Assembly: GCA_944393275.1 (NCBI GenBank)
Contig: CALXZQ010000029.1
Span: 1 to 12,435, forward strand
Direction of reading: 5' to 3'
DNA length: 12,435 nucleotides
Origin: an uncultured Clostridia bacterium
GTDB taxonomy: Bacteria; Bacillota; Clostridia; TANB77; CAG-508
Part shown: positions 1 to 6,679 of the stretch, in pieces
Position numbering within the stretch: position 1 is the stretch's first letter
Layout of the letters: each line of letters starts with the position of its first letter
Program-made: the position numbers and the translations under genes
The notes under the pieces: generated by a model
Databases searched by the model: none
What the model was told of the DNA's origin: nothing
The model's input: the letters and a program-made list of their open reading frames with translations, nothing else

Positions 1-4
1 CCAC

Positions 5-1204
5 CTATCTTACCTTTATAGTTCCTAATGAGTTGATTGATGTCATTCCTCTTATATTGAATATGTTCTTAACTATTTTCTCACCTCTAGACAATGCTGC
101 TAAGAATATTATTGCAAATAGTGGTGCTACTTTTGCAATCTCTGTAGCTGATGCTATAAATACAATATATAACATAGCATGTAATGGTTGTATGTATATA
201 TTAACCATAATTTCTTTAATCCAAGTTTTAAATGATTGTGCTTTTTTATCTTTTATTTTATCAATTGGATATACTGCACAAATTATTGGAGATACAATTG
301 TTAGTAAGAATACTGAAAATAGTCTTCTAAAATATAGAATCATAAATTTTATTTGATAATATACTAACATCCAATATAAGACACATGAGGTAACAAAATT
401 CCATCCTTTTGCTTCTTGCATTTGTCCTTGGATTCCTATTTCTGCACCATTTCCTTTCATCAGTACATTCTCTAAATTTGTTGATTGTTCTGGCAACATT
501 TCTACTATTCCTTCTGATGTTATAACTGCAAATGCTATTATATACTGCATAAGGAATATTAATATAAATCCACATATCCAATCCATAAGCATTTGTTTAT
601 ATGTTGCTTTATCTGAGGCTACTGTAGATAAAGTCATTCTTATTCCTATATATATTAATACACATAATGATATTACTATTGCTAATCTTCTAACTGCTGT
701 ATACCATATAGCAACTTTTCTTTTCATAATACTGTTTGCATCTGTACTTAAAGGATCTACTTCAAAAAAATTAATATCAAACAATCTAAACTTATTAAAA
801 ACTAAATCTTGAATTGTAAATTCTTTTATTTCAGATGTCTCTGGTTGTTGAGTTATTACTAGCACTGTCATAATAGCACTTATTGCTGTAGGAAATATAT
901 TTATTAGTCCTGCTACAATTCCTGCTCCTGAACCACTAGAACTTATAGTGCTTTTAGTAGTTGTTGTTTCATCACTAATAGAATATGTTCCATCATCATT
1001 AGAAGTCCCCTTGTGTATAGTAGTTTCTCCCTCATCTGCTAAAGAATTAGTAAGTCCTGGGTCTATGGCATTTTCCATCTGAGTAAGATTTTCTTGCTCA
1101 ATAGAATTGCTTATAACACTCGGGTAATCAGCATATACATTCTTAGTTACTATTAAATTAAATATTAGTATTACAATTATACTGACAATAGTAATCTTTT
1201 TCAT
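5..1204 (-). CDS. VirB6/TrbL-like polytopic membrane protein of a type IV secretion-like system
   Basis: 399 aa, complete. A signal-like N-terminus (residues 1-25, ending VYA before DYPSV) is followed by a Ser/Thr/Asp-rich, probably extracytoplasmic linker (about 30-92). Hydrophobic segments then lie near 94-118, 171-194, 207-229, 269-291, 293-312, 333-355 and 359-371. The stretch DKATYKQMLMDW (198-209) and the late IKEIMVNIYIQPLHAMLY region (329-346) resemble Gram-positive VirB6/TrbL proteins, which form the inner-membrane channel of conjugative machines. The start is ATG at 1204 behind AAAGGAG, 11 nt after the VirB4 stop, so it is the last complete gene of the apparatus operon here. The stop is TAG at 5-7, followed by GTGG at the edge, which may begin the next ribosome binding site. 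Membrane topology, operon position and motif similarity support the family. Substrate and partners are unknown. Confidence 0.8.
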   Translation of the reverse strand: MKKITIVSIIVILIFNLIVTKNVYADYPSVISNSIEQENLTQMENAIDPGLTNSLADEGETTIHKGTSNDDGTYSISDETTTTKSTISSSGSGAGIVAGLINIFPTAISAIMTVLVITQQPETSEIKEFTIQDLVFNKFRLFDINFFEVDPLSTDANSIMKRKVAIWYTAVRRLAIVISLCVLIYIGIRMTLSTVASDKATYKQMLMDWICGFILIFLMQYIIAFAVITSEGIVEMLPEQSTNLENVLMKGNGAEIGIQGQMQEAKGWNFVTSCVLYWMLVYYQIKFMILYFRRLFSVFLLTIVSPIICAVYPIDKIKDKKAQSFKTWIKEIMVNIYIQPLHAMLYIVFIASATEIAKVAPLFAIIFLAALSRGEKIVKNIFNIRGMTSINSLGTIKVR

Positions 1205-1215
1205 TTATACTCCTT

Positions 1216-3189
1216 TTATCTAGCACTTCTTCTTTTTTCTTCTCTTATTAATTTCATTTTATTAATATTAGTTTCAACAAATTCAAATTCTTTTTTAGTT
1301 GGTCTTATACTTAATATCGCTGTATCTGCTCCAACTTTTAATAAACCTTCACCTCTATTACATGTTGTTAAAAATGCTGCTTCTCCTTCACTTAATTTAA
1401 ATACCTCTTTTATATATTGTATCTCAGATTTGTCTTGTGCTAAGAACAACTTCGTATCTGATGAAGTTAAAACTGCTTGTACCTCTGGTTTTTCATAAAA
1501 GTCTTGGAACTTTTGTGACATAACCGCAAGTGAAACATTTCTCTTTCTTGCACGTCTTGCCATTGTATTTAGGAAGTCTACCGCTTCCTGGTATGGAAGT
1601 AACATCCATGCTTCATCTATAAGAACTCTTTTTTTACTAGCCTTTTCTTTGTCTTCACTATTCTTTTTAACATATTTTTCCCAAATCCAAGAAAGTAGTA
1701 TTTGTTGAGCAAGTGGCCTTGCAAATCTCTCTTCTAGTTGAGAAATATCTAGATTTATAAATGGTACCCCATCTAATAGCTCAAATGTTGATTGTCCATC
1801 AAAGTATGCCATTTGTCCATTATATTCTCTAACATATTGTTTCATAACTTTTATTAAATAACTATAATGGAATCTATAATCTGGGTTTGTATTTGTTTTA
1901 GCATTTTCAACTACTCTTTTATACCAAGAACCTATTGTAGGCATTTCTTTCTTTGATCTACCTACAAATTCTTTACTAAATTGTTTACTCTTATCTGAAA
2001 CATACAAACTTTCTATATTATTTGTTATTCCGCGAGACTCATATTCTTGATATATTGCTTCAGCTATAATTTGTTTTGTAAGTTCATTTACTTCTTCACT
2101 TCTTGTACTACCTCTTGCCATTGTAAGTAATGCTTGTGTAACGTCCTCTACTTTGTTTTCAACATTTAAAACAACTCTTTCCCTTCCTGTTATTTCATCT
2201 TTTACAGTTTCTGGTTCTAAGTCAAATAAGTTTATAATTGTATTTGAGTTAGGGCTTATAGTAACATTTATTCCACCTAAAGCATCTGCAACTATACCAT
2301 ATTCACCCTCAGCATCTAATGCTAGGCTTTCTATTCCCATCAAAACAGAAGATCTTGCTGTTAGGGTTTTAATAGTTACACCTTTACCAGCACCAGATTT
2401 ACCAAATATTACCATATTATAATTTGTTAATGATGGGTTAAAATTATCAAATAAGATTGGTAATCCAGTTTGTTTATTAAATCCTAGTGGAATACCATTT
2501 TCATGTCCTACTTCTGATGTGAAGAATGGGAATACTGTCGCCATAGAGCTTCTATCAAATGTATGCGCTTTATTAAGTTTATTTTCGTTAAATGGCATAT
2601 TTGTTTTAAATGCTTCTTCTTGAATTGCCCATGCTGGTTTTATTCCAATAAGTGTTTTAGACATTTCTGAAGATAGCATTTCTGTATCTTTGTCTAAGTC
2701 ATCTAAACTATATGCAAATAATGTACATACTATAGAAGCATCAAATAATTTATTAAAACCACTGGCAATTTGATCTCTTAATTCCTCTGCTTCTAATCTT
2801 TTTTGTGCTAATATTCTTTCACGGTTTATATCTCCTCTATCAATCGCAACAATTCTTTCAGATTCAAGTTCATTTATTGTTCTATTTAAATCTGTTTGTG
2901 ATGAACTTTCACTAATTGGTGTTATAAATACAGATGTATTTAAATCTCCAAATGTATACATACTTCTTAAAAATTCTGGGAAAGTACACATTCTTGGTAT
3001 TGTAGATACAATCATACTTCTTGCATATCTAGTTTTATTTGATACTATCTCTAAATAATTAGTATGAGATGCATCTATTCCTGCTGGAGCAATTAATTCT
3101 TTTATGTTCTTTGCATTTTTTTCTAATGCTCCCATTGGCCTTCTCTCAGATGTAGATTCTATATTATCTTTTTTATTTTTTATTTTCAT
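1216..3189 (-). CDS. VirB4-family type IV secretion ATPase
   Basis: 657 aa, soluble, full length for a Gram-positive VirB4/TrsE-type ATPase, which powers pilus assembly or substrate transfer at the inner membrane. Residues about 35-200 form a VirB4 N-terminal-like domain and 235-650 a RecA-like ATPase. The P-loop is GKSGAGKG at 263-270. Walker B is RVLIDEAW at 521-528, followed by ARRARKRN (544-551) and the VMSQ motif (556-559). The P-loop has Gly270 where Ser or Thr normally follows the lysine; Thr272 is two residues on. The start is ATG at 3189 behind GGGAGG with a long 11-nt spacer, and the gene is 34 nt from the upstream stop. It sits between the VirB4 N-domain-like protein and the VirB6-like gene. 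The order pilin, PrgI, N-domain protein, VirB4 recalls CD1110-type systems (from memory, not searched). Confidence 0.93.
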   Translation of the reverse strand: MKIKNKKDNIESTSERRPMGALEKNAKNIKELIAPAGIDASHTNYLEIVSNKTRYARSMIVSTIPRMCTFPEFLRSMYTFGDLNTSVFITPISESSSQTDLNRTINELESERIVAIDRGDINRERILAQKRLEAEELRDQIASGFNKLFDASIVCTLFAYSLDDLDKDTEMLSSEMSKTLIGIKPAWAIQEEAFKTNMPFNENKLNKAHTFDRSSMATVFPFFTSEVGHENGIPLGFNKQTGLPILFDNFNPSLTNYNMVIFGKSGAGKGVTIKTLTARSSVLMGIESLALDAEGEYGIVADALGGINVTISPNSNTIINLFDLEPETVKDEITGRERVVLNVENKVEDVTQALLTMARGSTRSEEVNELTKQIIAEAIYQEYESRGITNNIESLYVSDKSKQFSKEFVGRSKKEMPTIGSWYKRVVENAKTNTNPDYRFHYSYLIKVMKQYVREYNGQMAYFDGQSTFELLDGVPFINLDISQLEERFARPLAQQILLSWIWEKYVKKNSEDKEKASKKRVLIDEAWMLLPYQEAVDFLNTMARRARKRNVSLAVMSQKFQDFYEKPEVQAVLTSSDTKLFLAQDKSEIQYIKEVFKLSEGEAAFLTTCNRGEGLLKVGADTAILSIRPTKKEFEFVETNINKMKLIREEKRRSAR

Positions 3190-3223
3190 AAACTTGTTTT
3201 CCTCCCATCTTTAGCATATTATC

Positions 3224-4402
3224 TTAAGCTTTCTTTCTAGTTCTTGTTGTTTTCGCCCTTGGTTTTGCTTCAGATTCTTCTGTATTTTTTGTTTTTCTAC
3301 CACTGTTTAATATCTCTTCTTTGGTAGCTTTATATAATTCGGGATCTAATTGATCTTTATACTCATCAACTATTTCTACAGCTTTTTCTCTTATTCTTGC
3401 TTTTCTTTCCTTTTCATCTTTTAATCTTCTATCTGCTGCCATTATACTATCTGTTGCTAAATCTACTGCTTCTACTTCTAATTCTTCTTCTATTTTTTCT
3501 TGTTTTTTTACTAAAACGTCTTTACCTGTAGTATATAGTGCATCATATTCAGCATCTAATGCTTTAGATAATTGATATAATTCAGAATCATCTCTATTAT
3601 ATGCAATATATAATAGTTCTGCTAATTCTTCTGACTCTAATACTCTTCCATATACTTGTGATGCTGCTAATGTCCTTATAATTGATTGACATCTTGTATA
3701 TAATTCTGAGAAACAAATATTTCTTATTTCTTCTTTTGAATAATTTGATGTATTTCCAATTTCACTTGCAAAATAAGATACAATTACATACGTTTTTTGT
3801 TGTAAAACATTTTTATTCAAACTCATTTTTCCAATGTATTCTGATATATCCGTACCATACTCTAGAACATTTTGTTTTCTTTTTATATCAAATGCTATTC
3901 TCTCTTCTTTTTCTGTATTTCCTTCTTTAACGGCTTCTTTCCTTTGAGTCTCTAACTCTTTTATTTCATCTGCTATACTGTTAACTCTTGCTTTATATTC
4001 ATCTATTATATTTCTTAGATTCAAACTTCTTGCTTGTACATACAATTGAATAGGAAATCTTAAAGTATTTAGGAATTGAACGAATCCTGCTTCTACTGAT
4101 AGTTTTTCTTCATCTGATAATAGGTCATAGTTTATACCTTTACATTGTATTGCCATTACATATTGATCTCCATTTTTTCTTATAATCATATCGTCTTTAA
4201 TTTCATCAAAATCCAACAAAGCTTTTATATCTTCTTTAGATATTCCATTAAATGTTGATGTATTCTTTTTAGTTTCTTTTAATTCTTTCTCTTTTTTACT
4301 ATCTTTTTTTCTATATATCAAAAAGTAATATGCCACTACTAAAGCAATAATAACTACGACTAAAACAATTACCATTATATTTAAAATTGTAATAATATCC
4401 AT
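3224..4402 (-). CDS. Membrane-anchored TraC/VirB4 N-terminal-like protein without ATPase domain
   Basis: 392 aa. One hydrophobic helix (about 7-30) is followed by a basic stop-transfer (YRKKDSKKEK) and a soluble domain at about 55-290. That domain has the pattern DQYVMAIQCKGINYDLLSDEEK (79-100) then FLNTLRFPIQLYVQAR (110-125), which resembles the N-terminal region of TraC/VirB4 proteins. A charged, probably coiled-coil segment lies at about 133-178, and the C-terminal tail is very basic (370-392). No Walker A or B is present, so it cannot hydrolyse ATP alone. The likely role is a membrane anchor or partner for the VirB4 ATPase encoded next. Its ATG at 4402 is only 3 nt after the PrgI-like stop, and its ribosome binding site (GGAGGAG) lies inside the end of that gene, implying translational coupling. 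The family call rests on pattern similarity and context. Confidence 0.7.
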   Translation of the reverse strand: MDIITILNIMVIVLVVVIIALVVAYYFLIYRKKDSKKEKELKETKKNTSTFNGISKEDIKALLDFDEIKDDMIIRKNGDQYVMAIQCKGINYDLLSDEEKLSVEAGFVQFLNTLRFPIQLYVQARSLNLRNIIDEYKARVNSIADEIKELETQRKEAVKEGNTEKEERIAFDIKRKQNVLEYGTDISEYIGKMSLNKNVLQQKTYVIVSYFASEIGNTSNYSKEEIRNICFSELYTRCQSIIRTLAASQVYGRVLESEELAELLYIAYNRDDSELYQLSKALDAEYDALYTTGKDVLVKKQEKIEEELEVEAVDLATDSIMAADRRLKDEKERKARIREKAVEIVDEYKDQLDPELYKATKEEILNSGRKTKNTEESEAKPRAKTTRTRKKA

Positions 4403-4405
4403 ATT

Positions 4406-4783
4406 CTATTTCTCCTCCTTTGTACTTTTTACGGTTTCTTCAGTTGTTTCTTTTACGTCTACATATGTGTATAGCCTTCTATTCATTTTAAATTTCACAT
4501 ATCTTTTTAAAATCTCATCTAATGATTCTCCACCTATATTTTTTGTGAATGGTAATCCTGCAAGTGTAGGTATTTTAATCGCTCCTATTGCCCAGCCTAT
4601 TAAAGCAAATATTCCCATTATAATTCCACCTACCAGCCTTTCTCCTAAAATAGTTCCTATTAAAAAAAAGAATATCGCTCCTATTAATGCTCCTATACCT
4701 GTGGTTATTAAAGATTTAACTGTGAATATATAAAATATTCTTGTTTCTCCTCTAAGATTTCTTGGTATGTAATATGTACCCAT
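4406..4783 (-). CDS. PrgI family / VirB3-like inner-membrane protein
   Basis: 125 aa. It begins with MGTYYIPRNLRGETRIF, then has two closely spaced hydrophobic helices (about 23-44 and 50-70), the sequence KIPTLAGLPFTKNIGGESLDEI (70-91), and a charged cytoplasmic tail. This is the usual form of PrgI proteins, the Gram-positive VirB3 counterparts that lie at the membrane base of a T4SS and work with VirB4. The start is ATG at 4783 behind AAAGGAGG, 21 nt after the pilin C stop. Its final codons contain the ribosome binding site of the next gene. Placement directly before VirB4-type genes supports the VirB3 assignment. Confidence 0.85.
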   Translation of the reverse strand: MGTYYIPRNLRGETRIFYIFTVKSLITTGIGALIGAIFFFLIGTILGERLVGGIIMGIFALIGWAIGAIKIPTLAGLPFTKNIGGESLDEILKRYVKFKMNRRLYTYVDVKETTEETVKSTKEEK

Positions 4784-4804
4784 ATCTGTTTCCTCCTTTG
4801 TTTA

Positions 4805-5206
4805 TTATTGAGTTACTTGTGTCATAAAATTATATACAATTGCCCAAATTCCTTGTGCTCCGAAAATTACTATTGTCGAAACCAATAATCCAACCAACTT
4901 CTGTTTTAATTTTGCTTTATCTGAAGGATTCCCCATAGAGTATTGTATTCCAACAATTACTGTTACAATTAAAAGAACTGCACTTGCTATTGCAAGTAAT
5001 GTTCTTGCTATTGGCATTGCAAAATCTTGAAGACTTTGTTCAGAAATTACCGTATCTCCACCTTCTGATTGTCCTTTCTGAATAAAGGCATCTGCTTGCT
5101 GTTTCATCGAATCCCAATCTTGCATTGCCATACTATTTTCAGAAAATACTAGAGTACAGGCCATTGCAAGTATTAAAATAAGGATTATTTTACTTAAAAT
5201 TTTCAT
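4805..5206 (-). CDS. VirB2/TrbC-like pilin, paralogue C
   Basis: 133 aa from ATG at 5206, chosen for AGGAGGAG just upstream; the open frame extends back to 5287 but that extension runs through the promoter. The signal peptide is residues 1-27 (SMA before MQDWD). A hydrophilic stretch (28-62) and two hydrophobic helices follow, joined by GIQYSMGNPSDKAKLKQKL. That loop is shared with paralogues A and B (GIKY, then P-x-DKA-x-[IL]K), which marks all three as one family. VirB2/TrbC pilins are processed membrane proteins that polymerise into the pilus or line the channel. C is the most diverged: it lacks the GVVQVxGMAVA core of A and B and has a longer hydrophilic N-terminus. It is the only pilin in the same transcription unit as the PrgI, VirB4 and VirB6 genes, so it may be the channel or base subunit. 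Confidence 0.78.
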   Translation of the reverse strand: MKILSKIILILILAMACTLVFSENSMAMQDWDSMKQQADAFIQKGQSEGGDTVISEQSLQDFAMPIARTLLAIASAVLLIVTVIVGIQYSMGNPSDKAKLKQKLVGLLVSTIVIFGAQGIWAIVYNFMTQVTQ

Positions 5207-5245
5207 ATTTCTCCTCCTGAATACAATTATTCCAATATTATATAA

Positions 5246-5274
5246 ATTATACCCCAAAAGCAATGATTTTTCAA
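5246..5274 (-). promoter_or_regulatory. Sigma-A-type promoter for pilin C and the T4SS apparatus operon
   Basis: On the minus strand, TTGAAA (5269-5274), a 17-nt spacer and a perfect TATAAT (5246-5251) lie about 40 nt ahead of the pilin C start. The promoter follows a strong terminator (5387-5430), so the apparatus genes have their own transcription start. Spacing and consensus match are good. No operator is evident. Confidence 0.7.
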
Positions 5275-5386
5275 CATTTCTAGTCATTTTATTCCATTGT
5301 ATTTAAAATTTTAACTAATTGTAATAATAGTGTAACAATTTCTCTAAGGAACTCCATTTTTTCTAATAAAAAACATTTTTAAGCAT

Positions 5387-5430
5387 AAAAAAACTCAAAT
5401 AATAAATTTCATAAATTTACTATTTGAGTT
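5387..5430 (-). terminator. Strong intrinsic terminator after pilin B
   Basis: An 18-bp stem (arms 5392-5409 and 5413-5430), perfect except for one G-U pair, closes a 3-nt loop. On the minus strand it runs into a run of seven T (5387-5393). It starts 17 nt after the pilin B stop and separates the A/B pilin unit from pilin C and the apparatus genes. Confidence 0.9.
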
Positions 5431-5446
5431 CTATTATTTTTAAACA

Positions 5447-5809
5447 TTATTTAACATTTTCTCGTGCCCATTCTCCAACTAATCCTATTAGTCCACTAGC
5501 AGCAAATATTATAATTGCTCCTGTCACATATATAACTGCCTTATCTTTTATTGTTGCCTTATCTTCTGGGCTAGATATAATATATTTTATTCCTAAAACA
5601 ACTACTCCAATTGTAGCAACAGCCATTCCTATAACTTGTACTACTCCTAATACATAGCCTGCAACTTTAGCTATACTGGTTTGTTTTCCATCATTATTAT
5701 ATATTCCTTCATATACATCTGTATTTAAAGCATATGAAAAATTTGATAATATCAATAATATGCATATTATACTAATAATAATTGTAACTAATTTCTTATT
5801 TATTCGCAT
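5447..5809 (-). CDS. VirB2/TrbC-like pilin, paralogue B
   Basis: 120 aa from ATG at 5809. This start has AGGG six bases upstream; the open frame reaches a TTG at 5857, but that lies within a hairpin and would hide the signal peptide. The signal peptide is residues 1-27 (SYA before LNTDV). A short polar stretch leads to two hydrophobic helices containing VLGVVQVIGMAVA and GIKYIISSPEDKATIKDKAV. It is clearly paralogous to pilin A: the helices and the connecting DKA loop align without gaps. The predicted mature pilin is about 93 aa. It lies between a hairpin (5841-5874) and a strong terminator (5387-5430), so its mRNA probably comes from read-through of the pilin A transcript. The family call is well supported by shape and context; any specialised role relative to A is unknown. 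Confidence 0.82.
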   Translation of the reverse strand: MRINKKLVTIIISIICILLILSNFSYALNTDVYEGIYNNDGKQTSIAKVAGYVLGVVQVIGMAVATIGVVVLGIKYIISSPEDKATIKDKAVIYVTGAIIIFAASGLIGLVGEWARENVK

Positions 5810-5840
5810 AATTTTCCCTGCTTTCTTAAGTGTATTACTA

Positions 5841-5874
5841 AAAAAAGATTTTAACAAAAGCTAAAATCTTTTTT
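5841..5874 (-). terminator. Hairpin between pilin A and pilin B (partial terminator or processing element)
   Basis: A perfect 13-bp stem (5841-5853 with 5862-5874) has an 8-nt loop. The A-rich and T-rich arm ends give a run of T on either strand, so it could work in both directions. It lies 20 nt past the pilin A stop and about 32 nt ahead of the pilin B start. No promoter is visible between it and pilin B, so some transcription must pass it. It may set the A:B ratio or protect the upstream mRNA's 3' end. Confidence 0.75.
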
Positions 5875-5893
5875 ATAGTCATTTTTATTCCTA

Positions 5894-6271
5894 TTAAGCT
5901 TTAATTGAATTTGTTGAAAAGTTTTTAATTATTTCTACAATTCCTGCTGCTGCGAATAATATTACAGCGCCAACTATATATACAACAGCATGTTTTTTAA
6001 TTTCTGCCTTATCGTTTGGTGCAGCTGAGATATATTTTATAGCTAATACTATAAGCATAATAATTGCAACTGCCATACCTACAACTTGTACAACTCCTAA
6101 TATTGTTCCTCCGATATTTCTAGCATTTTGGGCTAAAGAGCTATCAGAAGCTGTAATACTTTGATATCCATCAAATGCACTTACTGCTGCAAAGTTTCCT
6201 GCTATTAATGCTATTGCTAAGGCTATTACTATCACATTTATTATTTTAGCTGTTTTCTTAGATACTTTCAT
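5894..6271 (-). CDS. VirB2/TrbC-like pilin, paralogue A
   Basis: 125 aa. ATG at 6271 follows AGGAGG with an 8-nt spacer. Basic N-terminus, hydrophobic core and VSA cleavage site give a signal peptide of about 32 residues, leaving a mature protein of about 93 aa. The mature part starts with a polar stretch (FDGYQSITASDSS), then two hydrophobic helices with ILGVVQVVGMAVA and AIKYISAAPNDKAEIKKHAV. VirB2/TrbC pilins have this same layout of cleaved leader plus two helices joined by a short basic cytoplasmic loop. It is the first gene after the promoter at 6306-6334, with a hairpin 20 nt past its stop, so it is probably the most abundant pilin. Closest paralogue is B; C is more distant. Confidence 0.82.
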   Translation of the reverse strand: MKVSKKTAKIINVIVIALAIALIAGNFAAVSAFDGYQSITASDSSLAQNARNIGGTILGVVQVVGMAVAIIMLIVLAIKYISAAPNDKAEIKKHAVVYIVGAVILFAAAGIVEIIKNFSTNSIKA

Positions 6272-6305
6272 AATTTTATCCTCCTAATATTCGTACTTAT
6301 TAATA

Positions 6306-6334
6306 ATTATAGTACATATTTAGTCAAATTGCAA
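6306..6334 (-). promoter_or_regulatory. Sigma-A-type promoter for pilins A and B
   Basis: TTGCAA (6329-6334), a 17-nt spacer and a perfect TATAAT (6306-6311) on the minus strand, about 35 nt ahead of the pilin A start. The -35 box matches the consensus at four of six positions. This gives the A/B pilins a transcription start separate from the Spo0E-like gene upstream. Confidence 0.65.
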
Positions 6335-6384
6335 CATTTTTCCTTTCAAAATTTTCAAAACATTTGAATTTTAAGTAAATCATA

Positions 6385-6525
6385 CTAAATTAACTCTTCT
6401 ATATAGTATTTTGCTATTAATTTATCTAGTTCTATACTTAGTTTATATATTATACTATAATCTTTTTCATTTATTACACTTTCATTTAATTTATCTCTTA
6501 GTTTGCAAATTTCATCATTCAACAT
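6385..6525 (-). CDS. Spo0E-family (Spo0E-like) aspartyl-phosphate phosphatase, 46 aa
   Basis: A 46-codon gene with ATG at 6525 behind AAGGAG (7-nt spacer) and TAG at 6385-6387. The product is charged and helical. It contains YKLSIELDKLIAKYY (27-41), close to the S-Q-E-L-D-x-L-I signature of Spo0E-like proteins, two-helix phosphatases that remove phosphate from Spo0A~P and hold back sporulation. The length is typical of the short clostridial members. One signature position differs: Ile31 replaces the usual Gln, while Ser30, Glu32, Leu33 and Asp34 are kept. It has its own predicted promoter (6566-6594) and sits between the M16 pair and the T4SS genes. The family call rests on the motif, size and clear gene start; the phosphatase target is inferred from the family. 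Confidence 0.75.
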   Translation of the reverse strand: MLNDEICKLRDKLNESVINEKDYSIIYKLSIELDKLIAKYYIEELI

Positions 6526-6565
6526 AAAATCACTCCTTTTTTCATTTTTTCTTTAGTATGGAAAA

Positions 6566-6594
6566 ATATTAACATATTTTTTCAACTGAATCAA
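6566..6594 (-). promoter_or_regulatory. Probable promoter for the Spo0E-like gene
   Basis: TTGATT (6589-6594), a 17-nt spacer and TAATAT (6566-6571) on the minus strand, about 40 nt ahead of the Spo0E-like start. Both boxes are imperfect. The rest of 6526-6679 shows no further gene and no convincing terminator for the upstream M16 gene. Confidence 0.45.
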
Positions 6595-6679
6595 TAAAAA
6601 AAGCTTGTTTTTGTTGGTTTTTGCAGTCTTTCGTATCCCTTTATTTGCGATTTTATGACTTCTTACTTCATTTTTCAAT

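Noticed and set aside
33..356. Plus-strand 107-codon open frame rich in hydrophobic residues.
   Set aside because: It is antisense to the membrane segments of the VirB6-like gene, which explains its hydrophobicity, and has no convincing ribosome binding site. Other plus-strand frames here (for example 2153-2422, 4467-4733, 5424-5657) are rejected for the same reason.
5207..5287. Upstream extension of pilin C to an earlier start at 5287.
   Set aside because: It would read through the predicted promoter, bury the signal peptide, and ignore the excellent AGGAGGAG ahead of 5206.
5289..5357. Minus-strand 22-codon frame encoding a hydrophobic, amphipathic peptide (MEFLREIVTLLLQLVKILNT then ME), like a small toxin or modulin.
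   Set aside because: It has no ribosome binding site, lies just past a strong terminator, and precedes the pilin C promoter, so there is no evidence of expression. Short frames like this arise by chance in AT-rich DNA.
5810..5857. Upstream extension of pilin B to a TTG at 5857.
   Set aside because: The start would sit in the loop of the A/B hairpin with no ribosome binding site; the ATG at 5809 exposes a normal signal peptide.
1..6334. Calling the T4SS region an integrative conjugative element.
   Set aside because: No integrase, relaxase, excisionase, flanking direct repeats or tRNA target is seen in the window, so element boundaries cannot be claimed.
6335..6384. A-T rich inverted repeat after the Spo0E-like stop as a terminator.
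   Set aside because: The arms need two unpaired bases and there is no following T-run, so it does not meet the standard of the other terminators here.
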